This document shows, in pieces, positions 12,257 to 24,000 of a stretch of DNA of 64,000 bases. Origin of the DNA: Pterobdella sp. o SKG-2022 (Eukaryota; Annelida; Clitellata; Hirudinida; Piscicolidae); assembly GCA_964035795.1 (NCBI GenBank), contig OZ038320.1:14370030-14434029 (forward strand), written 5' to 3'. A model generated the notes under the pieces. The model worked only from the letters and a program-made list of their open reading frames with translations. It was not told the DNA's origin and did not search any database. The first letter of the stretch is position 1, and each line of letters opens with the position of its first letter. A program made the translations under genes and the position numbers.

Positions 12257-14592
12257 TGTATGTTACAGGAAACAAGGGCTCTTATGTACACGGCTCCATA
12301 ATCCAGGGCATCTTCTCTGGCAGGCAATCCCTCTATTTCTCTATCTTAAACTTCATTATTCTCATTTTTCTTTTTATTTATTTTGTTAACTCACTAGATA
12401 ATGTAAGATTCTTTTACGAATACTTGTGTTTTTGTTTAATAAATACCTCGTGTTTGTTTATCACACAATTTTTTTACTCAATTCAGATATATATTTTGAT
12501 GATAAAAAACACTAGGTTCAAGTTTATTACATAATGTTATACTTAGTGTATATCAACAAAAATGTACAAAGCTTTTTGTGAGGCTGACTTATTTTATTAA
12601 GTGCTCTTGATTTATATGGCAGGATTGACCTTGACAATCATGGAGACACATACTACATCGAAAAGTCTGAACTGTTCTTTAAAAATAAGCAGCCATTCCA
12701 TTCAATCATGTACCACGACAAGCACTCTGTGATGCCAACTAGGAGGTTCTGTGCAGTCTTCATTAGGCTTGCTTCATGCATGATTACTTTGAATTGTGCG
12801 TGTGCCCCATTATTTTGAATTAATTAATCTTTTTTATATAGTCTGATCAATACGTTGTAATTGAACAGATTCAAAAGAAGTAGCACTGAAAATTTTCAAA
12901 AAGGTTAAAGATATTTTCAAACGAAATCTTATGTAACTTTATTTAAATTCTGTTGATTTTTCAATTGTTAAAATGAGGAAATTTATTTTTTAATCAAAAT
13001 TTAAATTTATCATTAGTTGATGACAAGGTTAACTTATGGAAAATGCACTCAATGTAAAGATTTAAAAAAAGAAAAAGAAAGTTAAAGATATGTGTATGTA
13101 CATGTACAAATAATTTGACGGCATATTATTTGCTTCAAATTATTTGCAAAAGGTCGTCACAATTATTCTATTGAAAGGCGAGGTTGTTGAATTATCGTTG
13201 AAATTATGATTTCAAGGAGAGATGGATGGAATGGATGGCTGCGGTTATTCGGACAGCAAGGTTCGAGAGTGGATGCAACAAGTGCAAAACTCTGCAGTCG
13301 ATCAGTCGCAGGTTGTCATATGTTCAACTTCTGTTTCTATTTTATCAGATGCTTAATTTTTGAAGATAAAATTAGTAATTTGTTGTCAAATTTTATTTTT
13401 AGATGAGTAAATAAAAATCCGAATAAATAAGAGTAGGTTAAGTTTTTTAAAAAATAAAATTTAAAAGCATTTTTATTTATTTTGAATAAAACTTTTTTAA
13501 ATAAAGAATTTTTAAATTATCAAGCTGGTGATGTTGAAAATAAGGCTTTTGAACTTCATGGAGAAATACAAAGTGGTTAACTAGTTTGTTGCATAAGAAA
13601 TATGATAAGGGCAGAAAGGTGAAAAAACTAGTACTTTAGCTAATTTTAGAACTGGCTGAAAAGCTTCATATTTTTGTTACCATTGTTAGCCAGTCGTCAT
13701 TTCATTCGAGAAAAGTTTCAGTAATGATAATCTGATGATTAGGTGATTTGTGAAAGATGGCAGATCATTCAACTACTAAATATCTTAAACAGTATAAGTT
13801 GTTGTTTTGCAATAGATTGAGCTAGTATGGGCATGTAATGAAGGCTGAAAATCCATCAAGTGCTTGAAGGTATGTAATAGAAGAAGGTGAAAAAAAAATT
13901 AGAATGAAATTAATTTAGATATCCAATTTTGGAGCTGAACTGATTCAAAAAAGAATGACATGCAAGCAAGCCATTTGTGAAACCCAGTCCAACCCATCCT
14001 AGCATAAGAATCGGATTGGAACCAGGATGATAATTATTTATAATAGTTTAGAATTTCCAGCATGGTTTCCATTTTGAAACTATCTCTTAATATATTTTTT
14101 ATCATTAATACTTTGGAAGCTTTGATATTGTACACATAAAAATTTTAATAATTTAAGTCAATCTGAATTCATTGGTCTATACTTTATCATCGTTTACCAT
14201 TGTGATTTAGTTATCAACCTGTTTGTATATAAGTCGACAATCAGTCGCCCCAAATTGGAGTTTTAGTAGCGCAATGGGTATGTTTCGCGGAACGCTACTC
14301 CTTGTGTACCGAAAATGAGTCGAAAGAAAAATGGGTAAATTAATGACTCTTGTGTTTAGAAATAGATTCTGAGAACCTAGTGAATAGCTTATAAAGCTAG
14401 GTACAGGCATACTATTTTGTTAGACAGAAAATCGTTATCGATATTCATTAAGTTCAATTCAAATTTTTATATTACTATTTAATTTATTAAAAGGACGAAA
14501 AAGCAAAGCTGGGTGAAAAGTTTTCAAATTATTATGACGACGAACGTAGTTTCGCCAATAGATATAAAAGACAGACTAATGAGAAAAAAGAG
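4885..14592 (+). CDS. ADAM10: ADAM10-like metalloprotease: signal peptide and prodomain exons
   Basis: First seven exons of the gene: 4885-4927, 5696-5852 (an alternative acceptor gives 5720), 6028-6149, 12269-12323, 12623-12728, 13222-13311, 14494-14592. All join in phase. Exon 1 encodes a hydrophobic leader, MLFFLIFLFVHVFS, followed by a GTAAGA donor. Exon 2 has the family N-terminus NDFIQHYEPLDYSSLTLHQ. Exons 3-5 carry THIYKG, GSYVHGSIIQG and TYYIEKSELF; exon 6 carries the cysteine-switch segment DGCGYSDSK. Exon 7 ends the prodomain with a furin-type site RYKR at about residues 214-217. The boundaries of exons 5 and 6 are the least certain: their splice sites fit poorly to consensus. The known role of the prodomain is to keep the protease inactive until furin cleavage. 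Confidence 0.88.
6157..6226. repeat. (TA)n tract just after an ADAM10 donor
   Basis: About 35 TA units starting 8 bases after the exon end at 6149, followed by (TTTA)n. Together with the tract at 12202-12254 it brackets the same intron. Confidence 0.95.
6600..7345 (-). mobile_element. RTE-like LINE fragment, internally deleted
   Basis: On the - strand: the endonuclease-to-RT linker KTSVLEAAEKVCEVSRG and ETWWWNQDVQKANE (about 7050-7150), then without the intervening RT it jumps to the C-terminal module HSFLYLGSKVDSSGNYEKAV, MRSGWTEFKECRDI, YSSCVRSTMLFGSEVWCL (6660-6900). This order is that of RTE-type elements; the missing RT core shows a large deletion. It lies antisense in ADAM10 intron 3. 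Confidence 0.75.
7346..7995 (-). mobile_element. Second RTE-like LINE fragment
   Basis: On the - strand: SQCGFRSGLGTVDMIFTIRQ (about 7860-7920, with a frameshift), LFQVFIDLTKAFDTVNRETL, then a jump to LWSRHGISKRMKVKVYN, CVLTVFLYASETW, LERFHQQCLRKNLGIKWQ. The polymerase core with the YADD box is deleted. The piece abuts the fragment at 6600-7345 on its left. Same subfamily as the copy split at 59.5/62.9 kb. Confidence 0.78.
8181..8218. repeat. (TA)n tract
   Basis: Pure TA dinucleotide run inside the RTE remnant next to the CR1-like insertion. Confidence 0.95.
8216..8304 (-). mobile_element. RTE-like LINE, downstream half split by CR1 insertion
   Basis: The - strand reads LRWLSHVRCMKDGRLPKDI then LYSELADG, the end of an RTE-type ORF. 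Its upstream half lies at 11815-12155 (DVYKACVLSTLLYGSESWT, FHFHC, SMFSLLK). In other RTE copies SMF-ALL and RRLRWLGHV are adjacent, so the CR1-like element between them is an insertion. Confidence 0.75.
8305..11815 (-). mobile_element. CR1/L2-like LINE, nearly intact
   Basis: ORF1 (about 11815-11283) has a CCHC knuckle CLNCQTYGHNISKC and a second cysteine/histidine cluster CEHCDKNHPSDNC. ORF2 begins at 11267 with an APE-type endonuclease: LLNPRSTRNK, LTETWIPED, VIYRPPYSS, AGDFN, then SDHFLISC in a shifted frame. The reverse transcriptase (10717-8534) has NYRPISNLSTISKILERV, SLDISAAFDTINH, GVSQGSVLGPILFSLY and the catalytic FADD (about 9229-9243). The C-terminal CR1 domain runs to LWNPLPLNLRLSPSLKVF and KTHLYNQISLS at 8392. 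Two frameshifts (about 10.65-10.72 kb and 8.53-8.62 kb) are the main breaks. The 3' tail is (AAT)n plus A-run at 8312-8332. Antisense in ADAM10 intron 3. Confidence 0.9.
11815..12155 (-). mobile_element. RTE-like LINE, upstream half split by CR1 insertion
   Basis: The - strand encodes KNSLLTISTKMDVYKACVL, STLLYGSESWTLYARQEARL, NAFHFHCFKNNFEHLMARSH and ARTESMFSLLK, then runs straight into CR1 ORF1. The open frame at 11918-11283 is therefore a fusion of RTE tail and CR1 gag rather than a native N-terminus. Confidence 0.75.
12202..12254. repeat. (TA)n tract just before an ADAM10 acceptor
   Basis: Pure TA run ending 14 bases before the exon starting at 12269; only TCTTGTATGTTACAG lies between. 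It takes the place of a normal pyrimidine tract. Confidence 0.95.
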
Positions 14593-14835
14593 GTTAAACA
14601 ACATAACATTATTTTCTCTTGCATAATTTATCTATCTATTCATTTTCGATTCTGGCCAATTAAACATTTTAGGCATTTTTTTTAAGATTATTCAAGCGAG
14701 TATTCTTTGAAAGAAGAAACTTCGTAATTCCCAATATTATTCACTTTAATTTTTCAAACTTTAAAAACCATTACTTGAAACGTTAGTTTGAAAAATTTAA
14801 ATTCAGCTCTTAACTAAAGAAAACCAACATTGTAG

Positions 14836-17800
14836 AAGCCGAAAAAGATGTGTTCATTGTTTCTGAGGTCTGACCCCATGCTGTGGGAGTACATGACTAG
14901 GGAGGCTAGTGGCAAGAGTGGTGGCCTTGGCTATGTGAGGCTTTGTATTAATTATCAATTTTGTTTAATCAAAACGATGTTCTGATTGAGTAATGTTTTC
15001 CATGTTTAATCATGAATTGTCACCTGTATGCACCTATTTAACCGCCATAGTCGAGTGAAAGAGCCAGAGAAGAGATAACGTCGTTGTTTGCAAGTCATGT
15101 AGATGGCATCAAAAAGATCTTCTCCAACACCCAGTTCAGATACAATGATATAGGCCCTTACACTGGCTTCACCTTTGCAGTACATCGAGTGCAGGTTCAG
15201 CCTTTTCTGATCTATGTTCAACAAGTGTTTCATTATATATTTCAAAGTATTTATAAATGGTATATATTTTTATACGACGTTATTCAAATGATGATTTGAA
15301 ACGCATACATAAGTTAGGATCTTGAAGAACTTTCTGACACACACAGATCAACACTACCAGCGATTGTCTCTTCAGCCATCAGGGACAGAACCATTATGCC
15401 CAAGAAACTGGTGAGGAATCTCAATCCTTTTCGATAATTGTTTCTTTTATGTACATTTATTGATGTAAACACCTAGTTTTTGGCTTACTAGTTTATTATA
15501 TAATTGTATTTGAACTTTGCAATTTTTATATCTGTTTTTCATTGGTGTTTAAACATTATATCATGAAGATGAAAACCTGCATTAGGTACAAAAAATTTTC
15601 AATCAATATTAATATAAACTCGATGTTTTCAAAGGATTTTGTAAAAAGAATATGGATGTAAGTAACTTTTTGAATCTCAATTCTATTTCCAATCACGACC
15701 TCTACTGCCTCGCTTACGTCTTCACTTACAGGTTGTTGTTTCAACTTTTGATAAGTATTGTAGTGGTGGTCATATTGATGAATTATGTGTAAGAAGTTTG
15801 AGAAGGAATATAAGTTTTCGAAGTGAATGAGTTTATTTGTAGTAGGAGTGAGACATGGTAATGTTATTTGATGACACACTGCAGAGATTTCTCCCAGGGC
15901 ACTCTGGGGCTTGCTTGGGTCGGTTCTAATCTTAGTGAGTGGACATTTATTGTTATTCTATTCATTTTGAAACTTTTTTGAACTGAAAATGAATCAATTA
16001 TTTTATAAAAATATCATTGTTATTTCAACTTGTTTTTACTAAACTGCATCAACAAAAAATGTTAACATTTTGTCAAATTTTTATATTAAGTTAGCAAAAC
16101 CAACACTTTGTCCGATTAATGAATAATATATATTAATTTGTGAATTTATCAAGTTTTCCCACATGCCTTTGTGCTACGTTGGCTTGGTAAAGAACTTGAA
16201 GCCATGAAATTTTGCTTCATGAATTTATACAGCATTTATCAACATGATGATGATTAAAGTGTCTCAATCGCCGATTTTGCAACCCTACAATATATTTTAA
16301 GAAGTTTATATAGCGTGAGGAAAGCTATCAAGGCACCAAATATTTCAACTACACACCCTGTTTTTATGGACAGGCGTTATTCTAGTCTGGTCATCAATGG
16401 ATACTGTTTGCTACTTTTCCTTTTTTGACAACAAACTTTTCTGGATATTTCTTTCATACGCTCCGAACTCATTTTTCTCTACGCCTATCATACTTATCAT
16501 TTAAGGACATTAATAAATATACAACTTTTAAAATAAATTGGTTTTTCAACAAGGATCAAGTGGAGGCCTGTGTGAACGATGGAAGCAATATAATGAAAAC
16601 AACCGCATGGTCTACAAAAGTCTCAACACTGGTTTGTATTATACAAATTTTTCATAAATAAATTCTTCGAAAAAAGAATGATTTGTATTTATATCAAAAG
16701 AGCATAGCACTATACAAACAGGGATCATCCCGTTTTATCTGGTGTTGTCATTTGAGGTTGTCGAGTGTTGTGGTTTGTGTCAAACAATTAATTTCGTTTG
16801 TTTGTAAAAGGATGTTTAAGATAACTTTATAGAACTGTATTTCCGACTTTTTCTGAGTTCATTAGCATCATTTCTGACACATCACCTAATTACAGCAGGG
16901 TTACGACTTTGCATCTGTCTGGCCAAATGATATATTTCATTATCGCTGGATGTAAAAGTAGAAAATGTATTCCTTTTCACTTCACTTATTGCCAACCAAA
17001 CAAGACGCTTAGCAACATGCTTAGACTTGTTATAAGCTTTTTTTTCTTATATTCATATTTATACCCTAAGAACCCTCATTCTTCAGATTCCCATCAAGAC
17101 CGTTCGTTATAAGCTTCTTTAGCTATGTTAGCTTCATTAAATAGCCTTGAATTAAAAACTCTTTAAAAGCCTTGTAACGGTTTCTTTTTTCCTTTACAGC
17201 GTCATCTACACTTGCATTCCACCACCATGTTTGGCGTTTCCACAGACCTCTGAAGAAGTTTCAAGAAGAAACCTTCCAAGATAAACCATTATTTCAACAA
17301 CATTTGAAAAATTCTAAACTTGAGCCACTGTTAACTTAGCGCTCAAAGAAATGGCAAACTCTTGCAACTACTGGATCTCGGAGTTTCCAAGTTCAAAGAC
17401 GAGGGTTAAAGTTTGGCTTCACAATCCTTCGTATAGTGTGAACAATATCACAGACTAACAGATGGTGACGCAATGCACATTCTTCTCCAAGAATGACTTA
17501 AACATTCTTTACCATACTTTTGAAAGTTTTTCGACAAAGAATGAAGTCAATCTGGGACTTGGAACCACCAGATGGAACTCTCTTTTCGGGAAACAAGTGT
17601 TGGCGACAAAAAGATTTTTGGCCTTTGCGATTTCTAAAATCCGCTCACCTTCAGAGTTGAGGAAGCAATAACCAAAACCACCATGCACGTCTTCAAAACC
17701 ATCAGCCTTCTCACCAATATGCTTATTCTAGACACTCAGTAGAATGAGAATCTCAGAGGTTGGAACTTATGAGATACATTTTTGCAACTCATCATAAATC

Positions 17801-20240
17801 ATTTTTTATTTCCTATTTGGACGACCAACTTGTGGGGTATAGACTGAAACAAGGGTGAACACAGACTTTCCAATAACAAAACGTAGTACTAGAATCTTGT
17901 CTGAGACTCGTTGAACTTCAAAAACATTATGTGTTTATTTTTCTGCCAAAAGAAGGCCAGCACCACCGAGACCTGGTTTATTGTCACACTTATAAAACTT
18001 ATAAGCTGAATTTTTGCCCTTCAAAATGTTGGATTGATTTGACTCGGTGCCACCAGCCCATCTATCGCACAAATGTCCACTCTTCTCCGAGACATAGCTA
18101 TCACTACCTCACTGCTTCTGCTTTCAGCTTACCCAAATTCAAAGAAGCTACTTTAAATGTCGTTTTTGGGTGCTCACTTAATTCTTTTGAGCCGGACCCT
18201 GCTTTTCACATCGGGAGTCAGCCAAGCCTAAAGCATTGCCAGTACGTTTATGTGTACAAATAGTAGTTAAAAGCTTTTTTAGTTGGGGAAAATTTTTATA
18301 GATTGCCAGCCCAAGCTAACGTCTAACTTGAAATTATCAAAATTCAAGAACCGCCGTTCCCACACTTGGGCAGTTTGCCTTGCCGTTGTCAAAAAAGAAT
18401 GATCATCCGCCAAGCCAAATGACAATGGTAACAGAATATCAGTTTGTCAATACCTGCTACCGAAGTCTACTGTTATCCAGGTTATAACAGAAAAGTTGCT
18501 TTAAATTGCAGGCTCTGAGTTTGGTGCAGTTTAGTAGCATGACCCAAGATCCTATTTTAACTTTGAAATATTTTATAACTTCACACAAACACAAATTGAA
18601 TGTGAAAAATAGGGCTGTGCTTCATTGATGCATCTTAACAAAAATTAAGGCGCATATTTCATTTGGTTATCTACTCAAAAACTTTCTATTTTCTGGTTTG
18701 AAACTTCAATTTTGAGAAAATTTTTGAACAAAGTAATGTAAGTTCCCAAACTGCACATCAAAGGAGGTGTAAAAAGCGTTATTCATTTATACATTTTATT
18801 TGAAAATATTTTGTTACTCAGGAGGTTACATGAACTCTAATCGAGAGATCAACACCCGAATCGGAAAATCATGGAGCGCTCTCAACTCTCTAGAAAAAAT
18901 CTGGAACTTTCGCATTACTACAGAAACGAAAGTTAGGATTTTTAAATCTAGTTTTGAGTCCATACTGCTATATGGGTGTGAATTCTGGGTAATGACCAAC
19001 GTTGCAGTGAAGAAAGTTGATGGCACCTACACCCGCATGCTCCGAAGAGTCAAAAATATCTTCTGGAAGGACCGCCTATCAAACGCCCAGCTATACGGAC
19101 AAATTCCAAAGTTGTCTACCATAATCAAAAGAAGACGGTTAGCGCTTGCTGGACATGTAACTCGGCACAACGAGCCCGCAAAAATTCTGTTGTTCTGGAC
19201 TCCGGAAGAGTGACGTAGAAGAGGTCGTCCAAGTATAACACTGAAAGACATACTTCATAAAGACACAGGGCTGACTTTTAACGAACTACGTACTGCTATG
19301 GCTGATAGAAAAATATGGAGAAAAAATTACGTCATGTCACCGAAATGAAAATCGGAAGCACTACTACTACTACTATAATGTCATAGTTGATAAAATGTAA
19401 AAGTTCAGTTTTGTTAATGAAGCCTCCGATTCAAACACCATGATGAAACAAAAATAGTTTCAGGGGAGAGAGCTTTGCAATATTGTTGAATCTTCATTTA
19501 GCAACTCAGCCTTATAAAGCTAGCTTTGATCTTATCGAGAATATCCAAATAGACAACATTTTTTTCTATGTGTCAAAAGTTATGGGAGCTTGCATGAGTA
19601 CATGCAAGTCCATCATAAACCATGAACTTTAAAAAGAGATATTTTAAATTAATTAAGTTTTACTTCAAATTGCACAAAAATTTTTGTTTATAAGCTCATC
19701 TCAAACTTGAACACGTCAACTAAAAAGTGTTTTTATGTCATTAGTTAGTTAATCTAAGCCATCTAAAACTTTGATATCTAGCCAAGTCTATTGACGTGCA
19801 TCCCACAGGCATCGTAACATTGGTGAACTACGGATCCAGGGTGCCAACCAAGGTGTCCACACTAACCTTCGCTCACGAAGTTGGACATAACTTTGGATCT
19901 CCGGTCTGTTCTTTAGACCAATCTTGTATTGATTTTATGTCTATATCCTAAGTTTCACTCTCAGAATGTTTTATGAATTGATCTTAATATAGAAAACTTA
20001 AACTAGTTTCATTTCTTGTATAATAATGAGAATTAAATATAATATTCAAACAAATCTTTCAGAGAGGTTTAAAGCAGTATGTTTATAACAAAACAGCATG
20101 ACACTGGAGAAAACTGTGTGCCATCATTGAACAACCCCAACAACGTGCATGGCAACTACATAATGTTTGCATCTGCCACTAGTGGAGAAAAACCCAACAA
20201 CCACGAGTTCTCCTACTGCTCCATTGCCAACATCACCTTG
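14836..20240 (+). CDS. ADAM10: ADAM10-like metalloprotease: catalytic domain exons
   Basis: Exons 14836-14934, 15075-15194, 15347-15410, 15635-15731, 15885-15934, 16554-16631, 19809-19903, 20097-20240. Visible landmarks in order: [42 protein letters not shown] (15692-15730), [23 protein letters not shown], then the zinc site [10 protein letters not shown] ending exon 14 and its third histidine opening exon 15 (HExxHxxGxxH split by the intron), and the Met-turn [12 protein letters not shown]. All three zinc ligands and the catalytic glutamate are present, so the enzyme looks active. Relative to mammalian ADAM10 there is an extra SGKSGGLGY segment after MTREA. The intron 16632-19808 contains RTE-like fragments in both orientations. 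Family knowledge: it sheds Notch and other membrane proteins at the cell surface. Confidence 0.93.
17100..18265 (-). mobile_element. RTE-like endonuclease region, antisense in ADAM10 intron
   Basis: Read on the - strand through frameshifts: [20 protein letters not shown] (about 18100-18160), [69 protein letters not shown] and, further on, [20 protein letters not shown]. These are the endonuclease landmarks of RTE-type LINEs. Stops interrupt every frame. A weaker continuation reaches about 16960. Confidence 0.75.
18300..18510. repeat. Dispersed 5'-flanking repeat of the RTE-like family
   Basis: This stretch (CCGTTCCCACACTTGGGCAG, AAAAAAGAATGATCATCCGC, CTGCTACCGAAGTCTACTG, TATAACAGAAAAGTTGCTT) is repeated with substitutions at 29655-29867. 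In both places it sits on the right of an antisense LINE endonuclease region, as an untranslated 5' leader would. Confidence 0.65.
18800..19378 (+). mobile_element. RTE-like LINE 3' end, sense in ADAM10 intron
   Basis: Open frame 18800-19213 plus continuation past one [72 protein letters not shown], then [36 protein letters not shown]. This is the C-terminal region of an RTE-type polymerase. The element ends in a short (CTA)n microsatellite at 19361-19375, the usual RTE type of 3' end. Confidence 0.8.
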
Positions 20241-21017
20241 GTTACTATGAATTTGTTATTCTATATAGATCGATGCATGTTGCTTGAATGGACCAATCTG
20301 TTACCAGCACTCCTTGGTTACCATTTTTGAGTAGTTTTATACTGTGTTTTTGTTTATTTCTCAGTAAAAAAAAGCAGCTATTTTGCATTATTTAGTGGAT
20401 CTTTGTCATTTTCATGGGAACCCATGCAGTGATGTTATTTTTTTGTTATTTTTCGGGTTCAATTTTAGTCAAATGTGTTTAAGAAGTTTTGTTAATCTAT
20501 GTGTTTGGTATTGTAAAAGAAATAAGCTATTTGTTATTGCTACATTCGAGTTGTAGCTTAATGAGAATCATAAATCCTAAAAAATTATCTCAACTCTGTT
20601 TTTCAAATATCATGTTTTGCATTAAACTTAGTGTGAGTAATTACAAAATGCTTTTCTGTTGTAGCTTGTATAACAGTATAACTGACAGCAAGTATCGACA
20701 AACTGATCATTTCGTATCCTTATCATTTGAATGGAGGATGATCCTAGTTGACAAAGCAAAACATGATGCCTAAGTGTGGGATCGGCGGTTTATGAACTCC
20801 GATAATTTTCATTCTGAATATTAGCTTGAGTTGGTGGCCCTATAAAAATTTTTTCCCAAATAAAACGGCTTATTTTTAAATTTATGATGCAAGTAGTACT
20901 AGTAATCTATACCGACTGCTATCTACTTCAGTTATTAAGACATATACAGCAGTATAATCTAATATTTTCAATGTATAACACATTAAATAAATTTTTACAA
21001 AAATAATGATCAACTAG

Positions 21018-24000
21018 GTTTTAGAAGCGGTGTTGAACAGGCAAAACGGCAAGGACAATTGTTTCATGGAGACAGAAGAGGCGTTTTGTGGCAACAGGAT
21101 AGTAGAAGCTGATGAACAATGTGACTGTGGCTTCTCTGCCGACTGCAGCACCTCGGTTAGTTCTTTCGCGTTTTTATGTTGTTGTATTCCGTTTCCAAAT
21201 GTGTATTTGTTGCTTGCAAAGTCCCTCCGAAAATTTTTTTAATTTCAATGTGCCAGGTAATTCCCTTCTGTGGCCAACTTTCTTACAATCAAGGTTCAGT
21301 GCGAGGCTAGCCTTTCAAGCCTCAACTGAACTTTCTACATATTTTCTCATTTCTTTTATTGTTGTTTTTATGATGGTTTTTGATGATCCAATAGGACCAC
21401 TGTTGTCACCCTCGAGAATCTAGCCAAATGTGTACCAGAAAATCACAAGCCGCATGCAGGTCTGCGCAATGTATTCGATGCTGATTATATCAATAGAAGT
21501 GATAAGAATTGACGCAGAACATGAGAATAAACTAGCACTGTTGTTTTTTATTCGCTTAATATCATTCGTTAGCTGTGCATATTTGGATGCGACAATTATA
21601 AACGTTATAATATGATCATTTATCAATTTTAACTTAAAATATCAAAAAGTCTTTCATTTATATTATCATCAAATGTTTTTTTATCAAACATCAAACCCCT
21701 AGAACACTTCTTGGCTAATGATATTATAGGAAAAAATTTTTTTTAAATAGAGGATTTTGGGTGTCCCTCGTAATATGAAAAGGCTTTGATTTGATGACTG
21801 AATGGCGTTTATTTTTAATCATACTAATATAAATGAACGTTCGAACAGTCCATCGGAAGGGCCATGTTGCAACGGCTCTTCGTGTCACTTTGTGTCCTCC
21901 GAACCTCAGGTTTGCTCCGCATTTATAATGGATAGTCTAGTTTTTAATGAGCGTATAATTTTCAGAAGTATATATGTTTATTTATGAATATTTTCAAAAT
22001 TATAGTGTTTATTATTTACATCAGGTCATGTGTATGGCAGAGAAAGAATGTAGCAAAGTATCATATTGTTCAGGTTTTGTTCACTAATGTCTCATCCAAA
22101 TTATTATCATATACTTGACTGAAGTTTATGGCATCTTTCGAAGCTAGTAGAACTCAATAATGTTCTTGCAGCTGTGAATCACTTGGACCATATTTTTTTC
22201 CGTTTACTTGGTCGGTATTGATTTTATGGGAATTTTTTGGTTTAAATTCCGTTATGAAATTCTTTACACTAAAGATAATAGTTTGTTTTAAAGCAAAAAT
22301 ACTTGAGAGATAAACACAAAAAACTTATTTTTATTTGATATAAGTTTCAAAGGATATAGATGCAAGGCAGTTGAGTGTCAAAGACATGAACCAAGGGGTA
22401 CAGACTGGTCAATACAGACACATTCTTCTTGCAGAATTCACATTTATTTTTCTTTGAGAATTTTTTATTTTGCACTTTTAAGGAAATTTCCTTATTGGGT
22501 GGGTAAGTCTGTCTTTTGCTGTCGTCTTGGTGAGGGCTACATGAACAAGCTTTGTTAAAAGAGAAAGTTCTGATTAAAAAAATTCTACCTTGATTTTAGT
22601 TAATCAGTTTATTTGAAAAATCGAGTAAAAAAAAATTTCAATTTCATTATGCATCTTTTTTGGATTTTAAACAGGAACAGATGCGAAATGCCCCTCTCCC
22701 GAGCCAAAAGAAGAACTCACATTATGCAACTCCAAGACACAAGTCTGCAAAAACGGAGTAAGTAATGTGTTAGGCTGAAGAATGGTTCGATTGCATGTGA
22801 TGTACCTCTCTTATCTGAGAGATACCTCACTATGGATGAATCATGGGAATGATTTAATACTAGATCATATTGACGTTAAAATTTACATCTGTTATGATTT
22901 AACGTCTAAACTCACGATTAAGATTAAAACTTGAGAATTTGAAAAAAGTTAAAGCAAAAGCTTGAATTTTTGAAAATCCACTTCAGAAATCAGCCGAATA
23001 TGTCGGTTGCCAAGCAAAAAAAAAATTATTTTAGGTTTTTTTCTGATGACTTGAATTAATTGAGAGATTGAACTTCTGCTTTTACTTCCATTTTTTTATA
23101 TTCCACTTAATTTTTTTCTCATCTTTATAGCATGCAACTTTTGACTGGTGGACTCGAGACCAAGGTAATATTGCGCATCTTTGTGACCTCTATCCTTTAA
23201 ATTATTTTTATTTATTCCCGAACTTTCCGAACTTGGAGATTTTTTGTAAGTTTTTTTTCATTTTTAAATAGTTTTTCATGGTATCTGATTCATCGCAGTT
23301 TTTTTTTCTGGTGAGTCTTTTAAGAGATAATGCAGTTTCTGGCTTGTTTGACTATGAGGGCAAGGAACTATTTGTGCTTTCCTAATAAAATAAAAATATT
23401 TAATGTCTAATAATTTTTTTATTTATATTTTTTAACATATATTCAAATTAATTATTAATAAACCAAGTGTGTTTGCAAATCAAAATAAGATTGAAGCAAC
23501 ATTTGATGAGTAATAACCACCATCAGGACTGCGTGGGAAGTGTGTGTGAGAAAGTGAATTGGACCATGTGTTCAATGGAAGCTCCTAAGGAAGACAGGTC
23601 TTAATCCTTTGCATTCGCACAAATTAATTACTCTATTATTAATTAATCAAATTAGATTTTACTGCTGCACATGTGCCAGTAACTGGGGTTGACAGCAGTT
23701 GGCTTAGACTAATGATACTAATATAAAGTAATCTATAAAATAGACCATTTATTAATGTACTGATAGGTAGAAAGGCTTACCTCAACACTTATTGACTTTT
23801 TTTCGTCTATACTTTCTCATCATATAAATTTTCTTTCAAGTTCTTAACAGCTGATTCACATGGGGTTTTTTAGCCATATTTGATGTTTGAAGTGTCTCAG
23901 GCTAATGTCATTTTTGCAACGAACTCATTAATTTGTTCATTCAGTTCTTTTCTGTTTTACCTTTCCATACTGTAAATACGAACGGCTTTTGAAAATGAAA

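Noticed and set aside
23130..23168. Possible small exon ([11 protein letters not shown]) between AG and GTAATA.
   Set aside because: The flanking cysteine-rich exons 22675-22757 and 23527-23597 already join in phase and match family spacing; including it would break both.
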